A DNA stretch of 36,486 bases from Leptolyngbya sp. DLM2.Bin27. Its GTDB lineage: Bacteria > Cyanobacteriota > Cyanobacteriia > Phormidesmidales > Phormidesmidaceae. Below the pieces are notes generated by a model that ran no database searches, had not been told where the DNA came from, and saw nothing but the letters and a program-made list of their open reading frames with translations. Position numbers and translations under genes: made by a program. Positions 24,952 to 35,434 of this stretch are shown one piece after another (the stretch's first letter is position 1; each line of letters starts with the position of its first letter). The stretch covers positions 1 through 36,486 of the forward strand of contig RECJ01000170.1 of the NCBI GenBank assembly GCA_007694115.1. The letters are read 5' to 3'.

Positions 24952-26844
24952 CTACAGCGCGTCGTGGACGGCCTTGACCAGTTCTTCGACGGTGTAGGGC
25001 TTGGGGAGAAAACCTTGAATGCCTACTGGGGCAACCGGAGACGCTTCACCGCCGCTGTGGGGCAGTCCGCTGACGGCGATGATTTTAACCTGAGGATTGA
25101 GCTTCTGGAGAATGCGAATGGTGGTCGTTCCATCCATCGCTGGCATCATCATATCGACAATGACTAGGCCAATATCGCTCTGCTGCTGGGCATAGAGTGC
25201 GATCGCTTCAACTCCATCGCTGGCGGTTAACGCTCGGTAGCGATAGGTTTCTAAAGAAGCTTTAGTGACTTCGCGCACATTAACTTCGTCATCTACGACT
25301 AAAATCAGCTGGTGATCACCGACCAGTACTTCTAGATCAACCACCTCAGCCCCATAGGCAGCGGTGACGGCGGGCAGAAAAATTCTAAACTGAGTTTCTT
25401 GGTCTGGGGTGCTTGACACGGTGATGAAACCGCGATGGCTTTTAATAATTCCCAGCGCCGTTGAAAGCCCCAGCCCGGTGCCCTTGCCAACGTCTTTTGA
25501 AGTAAAGAACGGCTCAAAAATGCGGTCGAGCATTTCAGAGGAAATGCCCACCCCATTGTCTTTCACGGTGATCGCAATGTATTTTCCTTCTTTGGCCTCT
25601 AGGTTGGTGCGGGTGTAGTTTCTGTCGAGGGTCAGATTTTCGGCTGAGAGGCTGAGTAGCCCTCCCTCGGGCATGGCATCCCGGGCATTGACGCACAGAT
25701 TCATCAGCACTTGGTGAAGCTGGGTGGCGTTGCCAATGACCGGCCAAAGATCGCCGGGCACATCTACCTCTAGCTCAATCGATTTAGGAAATGTTTCTTG
25801 AATAATCTGCTGAATCTCTCGGATCAAATGCCCAGTTTGAAGGACTGTTTCATTGCCTTCACCCCCCCGGGCAAAGGACAGCACCTGTTTAATAATTTCG
25901 GCCCCCCGCCTGGCATTGGTCTCCAAAATTTTGAGCATATGCAGGCTGCGCTCGTCTAGATTGCCGGGTTTCATCTGCAAGAGCTGAGCCGTGGTTAAAA
26001 CGGGGGTCAAAATATTGTTGAGATCGTGGGCTATGCCGCTGGCCAGGGTGCCAATACTTTCTAGGCGCTGAGCCCGAAAAAACTGAGCTTCTAGCTGCTT
26101 TTTAGCCGTCACATCGGTATTGACGATCAGAATAAATTTGGGCCTGCCATCGTCATCGCGCACCAGCGTCCACCGACTTTCGACGGTGATCTTTTGTCCG
26201 GCTTTGGTGATCTGGTTGAGTTCGCCCTGCCACTCATGGTCGATCATGAGCTGCTGCTGAGCCACTTCAATTTGGGCTAAACCATCTTGAAAGAGCAGAC
26301 TCACTGTTTTGCCCAAGGCTTCATCCACCGTCCACCCATACAGCCGTTCGGCCCCCTTATTCCAAAACAAAATTTGATTTTGCACATCGCGCACGAGAAT
26401 GGCATCGGTGGCAATGTCGAGTAGGGCAGCCTGTTCGCGAATTTTTTGCTCCGTTCGTTTCCGCTCGATCGCATAGCGAATCGAACGCACCAGCAGTTCA
26501 CCGGTAATTTGACCTTTGACTAGGTAATCTTGAGCCCCCGCCTGCACTGCCCTGAGGGCTAGGGTTTCGTCGTTGAGGCCAGTGGTGACGACAATGGGCA
26601 GATCGCGCTCCTGCTGCTGCAATTGGGTAAAGGTAGACAATCCTTGACTGTCGGGCAAGAACAGATCGAGCAGCACGATATCGACCGGGTTTTCTCGCAG
26701 GTGCTGAATGCCCTGGCTGAGGCTGTTAGCATACTCTAAGTGAATCGCAACCGAGGTCACTTCCCGCAGCAGTTCCTGCAAGAGCCGCCGATCGCCGGGG
26801 TTATCTTCGATCAAAAAAACGTGGATCGGGGTTTGGTTATCCAT
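24952..26844 (-). CDS. Hybrid histidine kinase REC-PAS-HisKA-HATPase-REC
   Basis: A 630-residue soluble protein. Receiver 1 (about 7-120) has phospho-acceptor Asp60 in VLLDLFLP and Lys110. The PAS/PAC sensor (about 135-250) contains IATDAILVRDVQNQILFWNK. The HisKA-type H-box is ASGIAHDLNNILTP with His273. The ATPase domain has N-box VLMNLCVNARDAMP, G1 VKDNGVGIS and G2 GKGTGLGLST (about 375-492). Receiver 2 (about 512-628) has Asp564 in IVDMMMP and Lys615 in LPKPYT. No membrane segment is present. Two receivers flanking one kinase suggest both input from and output to other phosphorelay proteins. It is the fourth signalling gene of the cluster; its ATG is 3 bases past the stop of the Rcp1-like gene. 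The PAS ligand is unknown. Confidence 0.93.
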   Translation of the reverse strand: MDNQTPIHVFLIEDNPGDRRLLQELLREVTSVAIHLEYANSLSQGIQHLRENPVDIVLLDLFLPDSQGLSTFTQLQQQERDLPIVVTTGLNDETLALRAVQAGAQDYLVKGQITGELLVRSIRYAIERKRTEQKIREQAALLDIATDAILVRDVQNQILFWNKGAERLYGWTVDEALGKTVSLLFQDGLAQIEVAQQQLMIDHEWQGELNQITKAGQKITVESRWTLVRDDDGRPKFILIVNTDVTAKKQLEAQFFRAQRLESIGTLASGIAHDLNNILTPVLTTAQLLQMKPGNLDERSLHMLKILETNARRGAEIIKQVLSFARGGEGNETVLQTGHLIREIQQIIQETFPKSIELEVDVPGDLWPVIGNATQLHQVLMNLCVNARDAMPEGGLLSLSAENLTLDRNYTRTNLEAKEGKYIAITVKDNGVGISSEMLDRIFEPFFTSKDVGKGTGLGLSTALGIIKSHRGFITVSSTPDQETQFRIFLPAVTAAYGAEVVDLEVLVGDHQLILVVDDEVNVREVTKASLETYRYRALTASDGVEAIALYAQQQSDIGLVIVDMMMPAMDGTTTIRILQKLNPQVKIIAVSGLPHSGGEASPVAPVGIQGFLPKPYTVEELVKAVHDAL

Positions 26845-26847
26845 GGG

Positions 26848-27309
26848 TTACTCCGATGGCAGCTGCACCATAGCCAACCAAAAATCTTCAATCGATCGGA
26901 CGCTTTTTGTAAACTGTTCGAGGTCAATTGGTTTAGTAATGTAGCAGTTGGCGTAGAGATTGTAGGCGTTCATAATGTCGTCTTCCGCCTGGGAGGTGGT
27001 GAAGACGATCACCGGAATATGCCTGAGGTTGGCGTTGGTTTTAATTATTTGCAGCACCTCCAGCCCGCCTCGCCGGGGTAGGTTGAGATCCAGTAACACC
27101 AACTTGGGCTCGGGGGCATGGGTATAGGGCGGGGTGCGATACAAAAACGCGATCGCTTTTTCCCCGTCATCGACCACATTGATATGGTTTTGAATGCGGC
27201 AATCTTTGAGCACTTCCTGGGTCAACCTAACATCGCCGGGATTGTCTTCGACCAGTAAAATCTCAATGGGCTGGGCGGGCTGGGCAGCGCTCTTGGGGTG
27301 TACCATCAC
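26848..27309 (-). CDS. Rcp1-like single-domain response regulator
   Basis: A 153-residue CheY-like receiver with no output domain. Acid pocket residues lie in LLVEDNPGDVRL (Glu21, Asp22), the phospho-acceptor is Asp74 in LVLLDLNLPRRGG, Thr is in VFTTS, and Lys126 is in YITKPID. The NPGDVRL and NLPRRGG blocks and the C-terminal helix SVRSIEDFWLAMVQLP are typical of Rcp1-type regulators paired with phytochrome-like kinases. It overlaps the upstream kinase gene by 4 bases and is followed 3 bases later by the hybrid-kinase gene. It is therefore the likely phosphate shuttle between the two kinases; that role is inferred from context. Confidence 0.93.
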   Translation of the reverse strand: MMVHPKSAAQPAQPIEILLVEDNPGDVRLTQEVLKDCRIQNHINVVDDGEKAIAFLYRTPPYTHAPEPKLVLLDLNLPRRGGLEVLQIIKTNANLRHIPVIVFTTSQAEDDIMNAYNLYANCYITKPIDLEQFTKSVRSIEDFWLAMVQLPSE

Positions 27310-29030
27310 TGGGCACCTCCCTCGGCAAGGGTGAAGTAAAACGTTGTGCCTTGGCCTGGCTCAGACTGAACCCAAATGTTGCCGCCGTGCCGCTCGACAA
27401 TTTTCTTGCAGACCGCCAGCCCGATGCCGGTGCCGGGATAGTCGGCTCGATTATTTAGCCGTTGAAAAATCACAAAGATTTTTTCAGCATACTGAAGGTC
27501 AAGGCCAATGCCATTATCTTGGATGGCGAACAACCAGTCATCTGCCTTTTGACTGGCTTCGATGGCAATGCGGCAAGGGTCTGCGCTGCGAAATTTGATA
27601 GCATTGCCAATTAGATTTTGAAACAGCTGGGTTAGCTGGGTGGGGTCGGCCCGCACCTGGGGCAGATCGCCGTAGGTAATGACGGCTCCACTGTCTTTGA
27701 TCGCCAGCTGCAGGTTGGCGATCGCACGTTCGACCGCCAGCCCACAGCTGGTTGGCTCTAACGCCTGCCCCTGGGTGCCCACCCGAGAGTAGGTCAGCAG
27801 GTCGTTGATCAGGGTGCGCATACGCAGGGCACCGTCGACGGCAAACTGAATAAAGTCGTCGGCATCGGGGTCGAGGCGGCCCTGGTAGCGACGCTCTAGG
27901 AGCTGGAGGTAGCTGGTGACCATGCGCAACGGTTCCTGGAGGTCGTGGGAGGCAATGTAGGCAAACTGCTGGAGTTCGTCGTTGGATCGGGCTAGCTCTT
28001 GACGCTGCTGGGTTTCCTGCGCTAGCAGCTGGGCCTGGGTGAGGGCGATCGCCACCTGATCGGCCAGCTGCAGCAGCAGCTCGGTTTCAAAGGTCGTCCA
28101 CTGGCGGGGGGCAGCGCACTGGTGAGCAATCAGCAGCCCCCACAGGTCGCCCTGGGTCAAAATCGGCACTACCAGTTTGGCTCTGACCTGGAGCTGGTGC
28201 AGAAAATCAACTAGGCAGGGCGGAATATCGCGATCGCGCTCAACGTTGCCCAACCTGCGAATCCGACCGTGGCGATACTGATCTTTAGTCTCCGGAGGAA
28301 ACACCTCGGGGGGAAAGACAATGCCCATCACCTGGGGCCAACCGCCCTGCACCGCTTCGGCTACGCTGCTGCCGGTGCCATCGGGCCAAAGCCGGTAGAT
28401 CAGCACCCGATCGGCCTGCAAAATTTTCTGCACTTCGTTCACCGAGGTTTGCAAAATGTCGTCGATCTGTAGCGACTGGCGAATTTTGAGGGTGACTTCG
28501 GCCAACAGCTGCGATCGCTGATTTTGCCGCCGCAGATCGGCTTCAGCCTGTTTGCGATCCTCGACTTCCTGCGCCAAACGGGTATTTTGATCCCGCAGCT
28601 GCCGCGCTAGGCTCTGCAATCGCAGGTGGGTATTCACCCGGGCCAGCACTTCTTCGTACTGTAGCGGCTTGGTAATAAAATCCACCGCGCCCAGGGCAAA
28701 GCCTTTCACCTTGTCGGTGGTTTCGGTCAGGGCCGTTAAAAAAATTATTGGAATCGAGGCCGTAGCCTCGTTCTCCTTCAGCCGCCGACAGGTTTCGTAG
28801 CCGTCTAGGCCCGGCATTAAAATGTCGAGCAAGATCAAGTCAGGGGTGGCATAGTGGGCCGTCTCCAGGGCGCTTTCCCCATCTTCGGCAAACAGCACCT
28901 TAAACCCCGCATGGCTCAAAAAATCGAACAGCACTTCCAGGTTCATGGGGGTGTCATCGACAACCAAGATGGTGCCTGCCTGGGCGGTGCTGGCTGGGGC
29001 GGTGTCTGGTGGGGCGGTGTCTGCGCTCAT
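27306..29030 (-). CDS. REC-GAF-histidine kinase (phytochrome-like)
   Basis: A 574-residue soluble kinase. The receiver (about 20-135) has Asp69 in [13 protein letters not shown] and Lys121 in FITKPLQ. A coiled-coil (about 140-175) leads to a GAF domain (about 175-335) of the phytochrome/cyanobacteriochrome type, ending [16 protein letters not shown]. Cys272, in [17 protein letters not shown], is at the position of the bilin-binding Cys, but the following residue is Leu instead of the usual His. The H-box is [15 protein letters not shown] with His362, a form typical of phytochrome-like kinases. The ATPase domain has N-box [13 protein letters not shown] and G2 [18 protein letters not shown]. 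The start overlaps the giant kinase gene by 4 bases; the stop overlaps the Rcp1-like gene by 4. The kinase call is sure; bilin binding is uncertain. Confidence 0.93.
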   Translation of the reverse strand: MSADTAPPDTAPASTAQAGTILVVDDTPMNLEVLFDFLSHAGFKVLFAEDGESALETAHYATPDLILLDILMPGLDGYETCRRLKENEATASIPIIFLTALTETTDKVKGFALGAVDFITKPLQYEEVLARVNTHLRLQSLARQLRDQNTRLAQEVEDRKQAEADLRRQNQRSQLLAEVTLKIRQSLQIDDILQTSVNEVQKILQADRVLIYRLWPDGTGSSVAEAVQGGWPQVMGIVFPPEVFPPETKDQYRHGRIRRLGNVERDRDIPPCLVDFLHQLQVRAKLVVPILTQGDLWGLLIAHQCAAPRQWTTFETELLLQLADQVAIALTQAQLLAQETQQRQELARSNDELQQFAYIASHDLQEPLRMVTSYLQLLERRYQGRLDPDADDFIQFAVDGALRMRTLINDLLTYSRVGTQGQALEPTSCGLAVERAIANLQLAIKDSGAVITYGDLPQVRADPTQLTQLFQNLIGNAIKFRSADPCRIAIEASQKADDWLFAIQDNGIGLDLQYAEKIFVIFQRLNNRADYPGTGIGLAVCKKIVERHGGNIWVQSEPGQGTTFYFTLAEGGAQ

Positions 29031-32000
29031 GCCGGTAGTTGGTAGCGTTTAATCAAGTCGATCGCCTGTCTTCCCTTATAGTCCATCGCCAGCTGCCTGA
29101 GCTGGAGAGTAAAGGCAGCCCACTGGGGGGATGAGGTCTCTAGGCGCTGGGTGTGGGCGACGAGCCCCTTGAGGTCACCCCGCAGGGCGAGGTCGAGCAG
29201 GGTGTCGAGTTCTGCGGCGGGGGGGATGGCGGCCAGGGGCAGGGGGGCAGACGCTGGGGGGCGGCCTGGGCTGGGGGCAGCCACAGTCGGCGAGGTGGGA
29301 GCATAGACCCACTCTAGGCCTAAATGGGCCTGGAGCTTTTGCAGCAGGGCGGGTGCGTGGATGGGTTTGGGCAAAAAATCGTCGCAGTGGGCGGCCTGGC
29401 TGAGACGCTGGTCAAATTCCAGCACGCTGGCGGAAATGGCGATCACCACCACCGCTTGCAGTGCGGGAATTTGCCGCAGTCGGCGGGTCATCTCAAACCC
29501 GTCCAGCTGCGGCATGACCAGGTCAACCAGCACAGCGTCGGGCCGGTGCTGCTGGGCTTGGGCTAGGCCCTGGTGCCCATCGCTGGCCTCTAGCACCCTA
29601 AACCCCAGCGGTTCGAGCAGATTGACGATCACCGCTCGGTTGTAGTCTTTGTCATCGACCACCAGCAGGGTGCGGCGATCGCCCCCATAGCCCCAGATTC
29701 CCTGGCCCTCGGCCAAACTCTTCTGCCCCTGAGACTCAAGCAGGTCTAGATCAAACCAAAATCGGCTGCCCTGGCCCACCCTGCTGCTGACCTGAATATC
29801 GCTGCCCATCAGCTGCACCAGCTGGCGGCTGATGGCCAACCCCAGGCCGGTGCCCTCGGCGGGTTGCCCCGGCTGGTCGAGCGAGTGGAACGGCTGAAAG
29901 ATCTGATCTAGCTGGGCGGGGGCAATGCCAATGCCTGTATCTTCAATTTCAAAGCGAATGGGGCCGGGGAGGGTAGATGCCTCGGCTGGTGGTAGTTCTT
30001 CTGGGTCAGCGCCGGAGGGGTTGGGCGGGGCGTAGCCCACCCTCAGGGTAACGTGGCCAGTTGTGGTGAACTTGAGGGCATTGCCCAACAGGTTTAACAG
30101 CACCTGCTGAAGCCGCTTTTCGTCGGCGTCAACAAACTGGGGCAGGGGGGAGGAAATGTCGTAGTTCAGCGCAATCTGCTTTTCGCTGGCGCGCAGGCGG
30201 CAGATTTCGAGCAGGTTTTCGAGAAAATGGGGCAGGTGAAAGGGGCGGTTGTGCAGCTCTAGCTTCTGCGCTTCAATTTTAGCGAGATCGAGCACGTCGT
30301 TGATCAGCGTCAGCAGGTAGTCGCCACAGCGATGGATCACGTCTAACCCTTTCTGCTGCTGGGCGTCGAGGTGGGGATTTTTTTTCAGCACCTGGCTGTA
30401 GCCCAAAATGCCGTTGAGCGGGGTGCGCAGCTCATGGCTCATGTTGGCCAGAAATTCGCTTTTGGCGCGGTTGGCCACCGTGGCGGTCTCTTCGGCCCGC
30501 TGCCGCTCCCGAATTTCTTGATGGAGGCGGATATTTTTGGCCTGTAGCTCTAGGGTGCGGGCGGCTACATTGGCCTCTAGGGTGCGGTTGGCCTCTCCTA
30601 GGTCGGCGTAGAGGCGGGCATTCTCGATGGAAATGGCCGCCTGGGCCGCCAGCAGCTGCAAGATCTCTAGCCGATCGGGGGTGAAGGCTCCGGCAATCAG
30701 GTTATTTTCTAGGTAGAGAACGCCGGTGAGTTTGCCCTGGTGCAGAATCGGGGTACACAGCACCGACTTGGGCTGCTGGGCCTGAATGTAGGGATCGGTG
30801 GCAAAGCGATCTTCTCGCTGGGCGTTGTTGAGCACCAGGGCGGCTTGGGTTCTGATTACGTAGTTGACCACCGAGAGCGGTAGGGCTGCGGTAGTACCGT
30901 CATCGTCGCTGGAGCCGTCGCCCACCGCTGCCCCGGCGCAGTGCTGCACGGCAATATCGTCGGCGTCTACGGTGCCTGAGGCTTCGACCCGAAGCTGTCC
31001 CGCCGTCTCTAACAGCAGCAGGCCGGTTTCGGCCCCGGCGTTTTCGAGCACGATCTGCATCAGCTTGGTGAGCAGGTCGCTGAGCACAATTTCCCCCGAC
31101 AGCGCCTGGGAGGCTTTGATCACGGTGGCGAGGTCAAAGCCCTGGATGCTGCCAGTGGACAGGGAGCGTATGGGGGAGGGGGATGCGATCGCAGCCTGCC
31201 GGGGGGCCGGGGCCAACAGCTGGGGATAGGTGGCCTCTAGCTGGCTGGCCTTAGCGATCGCCCCCCAGTGCAGGTAGCCGTAGTAGGCCTCGGCCAGGTA
31301 AACCTGGGCTACCTTGTCGCGCCCCTGGGCCAGATAAAACTCGGCGGCCCGCTCGTTGCCCAGGGCAGCTTCTTGACGGTAGCCTTGGGCTTGGGCGGCG
31401 GCAATTGCCCGGTCGTAGAGCGCCATCGCCTGCCAGGGCTGCCCTAGCAGCCGCGCCCGCTCTGCCTCAATCAGGTCAACCTTGTGCTGAAAATTCATCG
31501 GCGCGTGGTCGGCCCAGCGCCGCAGGGTGGCCAGGTTTTGCTCTAGCTTGGCCTCTGTCGCCTCTGCCGCATCTGCCGCCGCCAGGCGGGCCAGAGAGTC
31601 ATAAAAATAGAATACCGGCACCACTAAAAACGCCTTCACCCCATCCAAATACTGCTCGGCCTGGGCGGCATAGGCGAGGGCCAGGGGGTACTGCCCAAAC
31701 CAGTAGCTGAGCATCAGCTGGTTGAGGTAGAGGTAGTGCAGACCGGTGCGATCGTTGGCGGCCTCCAGCAGCGGCAGGGCTTCATCCTCCCGGTAGGCGC
31801 TACCCTGGAGCCGCCAGGGCTGGCCCGAGGAGTTTGGGCCCGAGGAGTTTGGGCCAGAGGAGTCTGGGCCCGAGGAGTCTGGGCAACCAGCATCCATTAA
31901 ATTCAGCACCGCCTGCTCAACGATCTGGTTCCAGCCCAGGGCGTTGTCCTGCTTCAGCTGAGCCAGGGTCTCGCTGACGGCGGCCAAATCGGTGGCCAGC

Positions 32001-35000
32001 TGCGGCAGCTCCTGCCCTAGCATATAGGCATGGTGGCCGTGCTGCACCGCCGCGTAGCCGCCATACTCAAACTGGCCGTTATCTAGGCCGCTCTGATAGC
32101 CCTCCCACAGCAGGGGCAGAGTCGCGCGCGCGTGCACCTTGCCGTGCAGGGTGCAGGCCCCGGTGACAAAGTAGACGCTGGCCTTCATCGCCACGGCATT
32201 GAATCGGTCGACCATCCGCCGGGCCAGGGTGCCAAACTGGTAGGCCGCCTCAATCTCCTGCAAAATGCCGTTGAGAATGACGCCGTAGCAGGCGTAGCTG
32301 TAGGCGGCAAAGGGCGAACTGCCGGAGGTGACCGACAGGTTAACCTGCTCACAGATCACCAGCGGAAACAGGCTCGGGGCCGCCTGGTAGCAGGGTGACC
32401 CCAGGCTGGTCAGCATCCGCACTGCCGCTAGCTGCTCGGGGGCCGTCATGGGGGGCAGGTTGAGCAGATCGTCGGGGTGCTTGCCCGCCAGGTGGGCGGC
32501 GGTGCGCTCCAGGGTGCGCTGAATGTCTTCCCCGCTGGGGGTGGCGGGCAGGTTTACCCCCAGCAGGGCCAGCGCCTGTAGCCCAATCTGCACCGCCTCC
32601 AGCTGTTTCACCTGGGCCATACAGGCCTGAATTTTGACCTCGTAGATCTTCATGGTGTGAACCGGGGCGCGGGTCTGCTCCAGCGCCGCCGCTGCCCAGG
32701 TTTCCATCTGCTCAAAGTCGCCGTTGAGGTAGGCGGCCTCGGCGGCGACTTCGTGTAGGGCCAGGGTGAGGTTGTACTGCTGCTGCCAGCTGTCGTCGGG
32801 CAGCAGGTCGAGCCCCACCCTGGCGTAACGCAGGGCTGAGTCGTAGGCGGCGGCGGCCTTGGCTTTGTGGCTGGCCAGCCGGTTCAGCTCGGCCAGTTCG
32901 TAGGCCTCGGCCTCGGCGGTGATCAAATCTACCCCGTAGTTGAGCTGATTTGCGATCGCAAAAATATGATCGTTGCGCGCCGCCGCCGGAATCTGTTGCA
33001 GCAGCAGCCGACCAATTTTGAGGTGGGTTTGCTGTTTGTGCGCTTCTGGAATCAGCGAGTAGGCAGCCTGCTGCACCCGGTCGTGTAAAAACCGATAGGC
33101 AATCGGTGCCCCAGGGCTGGCCGCAGCGCTGGGCCGGGGCGCAACCGCTGCGGCTGGGTGGGGGTCAGCATCGAGGGTCAGCGGAATTTTATCTGCCTGA
33201 GCCAGGGGCACCACCAACTCTGTCTGCAAAGCCTGCCACAGCGCCGTAGTCGTGGCGGCGGGCGAGGTCTGATTGACAATGGCCAGCATATCGAGGGCAA
33301 ACTTATCGCCAATGCAGGCCGCCAGCTTTAGCGCCTGCTGGGTCACAGTCGAGAGCTTCTGAATCTGATTCACCATCAGTTCCACGACGTTCTCGGTGAT
33401 CTCAATGCCCTGCAGCACCGCCATATCCCACCGCCAGCAACCCTGGCCAAAGTCAAACCAGAGCAGCCCGTCCTGGTACAGCGACTTCAGCAGCTGGGTG
33501 AGAAAGAACGGATTGCCCTGGGTTTTCTTCAAAACCAGATCGGCCAGGGGCTGGGCGTTGGCCGTATCGGTGTGCAGGGTGTGGGCCACCAGCCGGGTGA
33601 CTTCGGGCCAGCCCAGGGGCTGGAGCACCAGTCGGCGCACCGCCGCGCCCGCCGCCTGAATCCGATCTAGGGTGGGCATGAGGGGGTGGGTGAGACTCAC
33701 CTCGTTGTCGCGGTAGGCCCCCAGCAGCAGCAAATACTGACTCTCGGGGTTGGTTGCCAGCAGCTCAATCAGCTTCAGCGAGGGCAGGTCAGCCCACTGC
33801 AAGTCATCTAAAAAGATCACCAGGGGATGGTCGGGCTGGCTAAACACTCGAACAAACTGCTGAAACACCCGATTAAACCGGTTCTGCGCCTCCGCTGGCC
33901 CCAGCTGAGGCACCGCTGGCTGGGGGCCAATAATCCGCTCGACCTCAGGAATCACCTCCACAATCAGCTGGCCATTTGCGCCTAGGGCCTTCAGCAGCGT
34001 CGCCTGCCACCCTGCGATCTGGGCATCACTTTCAGTCAGCAGTTGCCGCATCAGCCCCTGAAAGGCCTGAGCCAGCGAGGCATAGGGCACATTGCGCTTA
34101 AACTGATCAAACTTGCCCGCAATAAAGTATCCCCGCCGCTGGGCAATCGGCTTGCGAACGTCATGCACCAGCGAGGTTTTGCCAATGCCCGAGTAGCCGC
34201 TCACCAACATCAGTTCGGCGGCCCCGGCGCTAACTCGATCAAAGGCCGTCAGCAGGGTGGCTACCTCCTGATCTCGACCGTAAAGGGTCGGGGGAATTAA
34301 AAACTGGCTCAAACCGTCGAGCTGCCCAACCGCAAACGGAGCGATGACTCCGGTCTGCTGGAGCTGCTGCTGGCAGGTGAGCAGATCGGCCTTGAGCCCC
34401 AGGGCGCTCTGGTAGCGATCTGCGGCGGTTTTGGCCAGCAGCTTGATCACCAGGTCGGCCAGTGCGATCGGAATTGACGGGACGAGCTGCTGAGGGGGCA
34501 CCGGCGTTTTGGCAATGTGGCAGTGCACCAGCTCCAGCGGGTCGGTGGCCTGAAACGGCAGCTGCCCGGTCAGCAGTTCGTAAAACGTCACCCCCAAGGC
34601 ATAAAAATCGCTGCGGTGGTCAATTGTCTGGCTCATGCGCCCGGTCTGTTCAGGCGATCGGTAGGCCAGCGTTTCTGCCAGCAGGGTGGGGTGGCTGGCG
34701 GTGGGTTGCTCCCGCGACTGGCGCGAGGCGAGGCTGAAATCAATAATTTTGACCTGCCCGCTGGCGGGGTGAATGAGCATATTGCGGGGGGTGAGATCGT
34801 TGTGCACAATCTGGTGCTGATGCAGCTCAGCCAGGGCCGCTACCAGCTGCAGGGCAATGTCTAAAAAGTCACCGATGGCTAGAGCGGTTGGGCTGAGATA
34901 TTGCTTGAGGGGAATTCCGCCGAAGTCCTCTAAAATCAGCGCTAGCCCGTTGGGGTAGGTCTCTAGGGCCAGGGGCTGGATGATGCCGGGGTGATCTAAG

Positions 35001-35188
35001 CTGTCGAGAATTTGAAACTCGTGTCTGAGTCGGGTAACGCCCTCTAGAGAGGGATGGTCATCCTTCAAAATTTTGATCACCACAGGCTGCTGGTCGATCT
35101 GTTGCACACCCACAAACACACGGGTATGGGCTCCCTCATGAATGGCCCGGTGCAGCCTGTAGCCTGTCAACCTATCGCCTATAGCCAC
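29027..35188 (-). CDS. Giant Ser/Thr kinase-ATPase-GAF-histidine kinase-receiver protein
   Basis: A 2053-residue soluble signalling protein. Domains: Ser/Thr kinase (about 8-275; Lys39, Glu57, catalytic loop HNDLTPRN with Asp131 and Asn136, Asp150 in IIDFSLAS); AAA-type ATPase (about 290-600; P-loop [10 protein letters not shown] near 340, Walker [12 protein letters not shown] near 458); a long helical TPR-like region (about 640-1330); GAF (about 1350-1525); histidine kinase (H-box [11 protein letters not shown] near 1583, G2 [10 protein letters not shown] near 1781); receiver (about 1843-1958; LVDLVMP and LPKPIH); and a short tail. Known family members have the same order. The kinase keeps catalytic residues, but DFG is DFS. 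The GTG start at 35188 is supported by AGGAGT 6 bases upstream. It is the first gene of the operon. Its stimulus and phosphorylation targets are unknown. Confidence 0.95.
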   Translation of the reverse strand: MAIGDRLTGYRLHRAIHEGAHTRVFVGVQQIDQQPVVIKILKDDHPSLEGVTRLRHEFQILDSLDHPGIIQPLALETYPNGLALILEDFGGIPLKQYLSPTALAIGDFLDIALQLVAALAELHQHQIVHNDLTPRNMLIHPASGQVKIIDFSLASRQSREQPTASHPTLLAETLAYRSPEQTGRMSQTIDHRSDFYALGVTFYELLTGQLPFQATDPLELVHCHIAKTPVPPQQLVPSIPIALADLVIKLLAKTAADRYQSALGLKADLLTCQQQLQQTGVIAPFAVGQLDGLSQFLIPPTLYGRDQEVATLLTAFDRVSAGAAELMLVSGYSGIGKTSLVHDVRKPIAQRRGYFIAGKFDQFKRNVPYASLAQAFQGLMRQLLTESDAQIAGWQATLLKALGANGQLIVEVIPEVERIIGPQPAVPQLGPAEAQNRFNRVFQQFVRVFSQPDHPLVIFLDDLQWADLPSLKLIELLATNPESQYLLLLGAYRDNEVSLTHPLMPTLDRIQAAGAAVRRLVLQPLGWPEVTRLVAHTLHTDTANAQPLADLVLKKTQGNPFFLTQLLKSLYQDGLLWFDFGQGCWRWDMAVLQGIEITENVVELMVNQIQKLSTVTQQALKLAACIGDKFALDMLAIVNQTSPAATTTALWQALQTELVVPLAQADKIPLTLDADPHPAAAVAPRPSAAASPGAPIAYRFLHDRVQQAAYSLIPEAHKQQTHLKIGRLLLQQIPAAARNDHIFAIANQLNYGVDLITAEAEAYELAELNRLASHKAKAAAAYDSALRYARVGLDLLPDDSWQQQYNLTLALHEVAAEAAYLNGDFEQMETWAAAALEQTRAPVHTMKIYEVKIQACMAQVKQLEAVQIGLQALALLGVNLPATPSGEDIQRTLERTAAHLAGKHPDDLLNLPPMTAPEQLAAVRMLTSLGSPCYQAAPSLFPLVICEQVNLSVTSGSSPFAAYSYACYGVILNGILQEIEAAYQFGTLARRMVDRFNAVAMKASVYFVTGACTLHGKVHARATLPLLWEGYQSGLDNGQFEYGGYAAVQHGHHAYMLGQELPQLATDLAAVSETLAQLKQDNALGWNQIVEQAVLNLMDAGCPDSSGPDSSGPNSSGPNSSGQPWRLQGSAYREDEALPLLEAANDRTGLHYLYLNQLMLSYWFGQYPLALAYAAQAEQYLDGVKAFLVVPVFYFYDSLARLAAADAAEATEAKLEQNLATLRRWADHAPMNFQHKVDLIEAERARLLGQPWQAMALYDRAIAAAQAQGYRQEAALGNERAAEFYLAQGRDKVAQVYLAEAYYGYLHWGAIAKASQLEATYPQLLAPAPRQAAIASPSPIRSLSTGSIQGFDLATVIKASQALSGEIVLSDLLTKLMQIVLENAGAETGLLLLETAGQLRVEASGTVDADDIAVQHCAGAAVGDGSSDDDGTTAALPLSVVNYVIRTQAALVLNNAQREDRFATDPYIQAQQPKSVLCTPILHQGKLTGVLYLENNLIAGAFTPDRLEILQLLAAQAAISIENARLYADLGEANRTLEANVAARTLELQAKNIRLHQEIRERQRAEETATVANRAKSEFLANMSHELRTPLNGILGYSQVLKKNPHLDAQQQKGLDVIHRCGDYLLTLINDVLDLAKIEAQKLELHNRPFHLPHFLENLLEICRLRASEKQIALNYDISSPLPQFVDADEKRLQQVLLNLLGNALKFTTTGHVTLRVGYAPPNPSGADPEELPPAEASTLPGPIRFEIEDTGIGIAPAQLDQIFQPFHSLDQPGQPAEGTGLGLAISRQLVQLMGSDIQVSSRVGQGSRFWFDLDLLESQGQKSLAEGQGIWGYGGDRRTLLVVDDKDYNRAVIVNLLEPLGFRVLEASDGHQGLAQAQQHRPDAVLVDLVMPQLDGFEMTRRLRQIPALQAVVVIAISASVLEFDQRLSQAAHCDDFLPKPIHAPALLQKLQAHLGLEWVYAPTSPTVAAPSPGRPPASAPLPLAAIPPAAELDTLLDLALRGDLKGLVAHTQRLETSSPQWAAFTLQLRQLAMDYKGRQAIDLIKRYQLPA
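31826..31885 (-). repeat. Four 15-bp tandem units inside the giant kinase gene
   Basis: Units at 31826, 31841, 31856 and 31871 encode [10 protein letters not shown] four times at about residues 1102-1121. The unit is CGAGGAGTTTGGGCC on the plus strand with one or two substitutions. It inserts a flexible Pro/Ser/Gly hinge into the helical region without breaking the frame. Confidence 0.95.
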
Positions 35189-35194
35189 CGAAAC

Positions 35195-35223
35195 ACTCCT
35201 GCCCTTTACTCCTGCCCTTTACT
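35195..35223 (-). promoter_or_regulatory. Duplicated ribosome-binding leader of the giant kinase gene
   Basis: A 13-bp unit (plus strand CCTGCCCTTTACT) occurs twice in tandem, at 35198-35210 and 35211-35223. As a result the Shine-Dalgarno core AGGAGT (minus strand) appears at 35195-35200 and again at 35208-35213. Only the nearer copy is well spaced (6 bases) from the GTG at 35188. Confidence 0.75.
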
Positions 35224-35434
35224 ACAGCCCGCAATACAGCCCGCTACTGCCGATCTAACGTTGCCTGATGGATTGCTGTCCTAATTTCATGGTTGTGTCA
35301 TCTCCCATAGCTTAAAGGTAACAAAGCCGAAAGCCTGCCCTGCCCTAGGACATCACCCATCGGCGTTACCCTGACCCACCATCTTGGGCTTGGCAGACCA
35401 CTAGCCTGGATTGTTTACAGGGAGGGAGGCGAAC

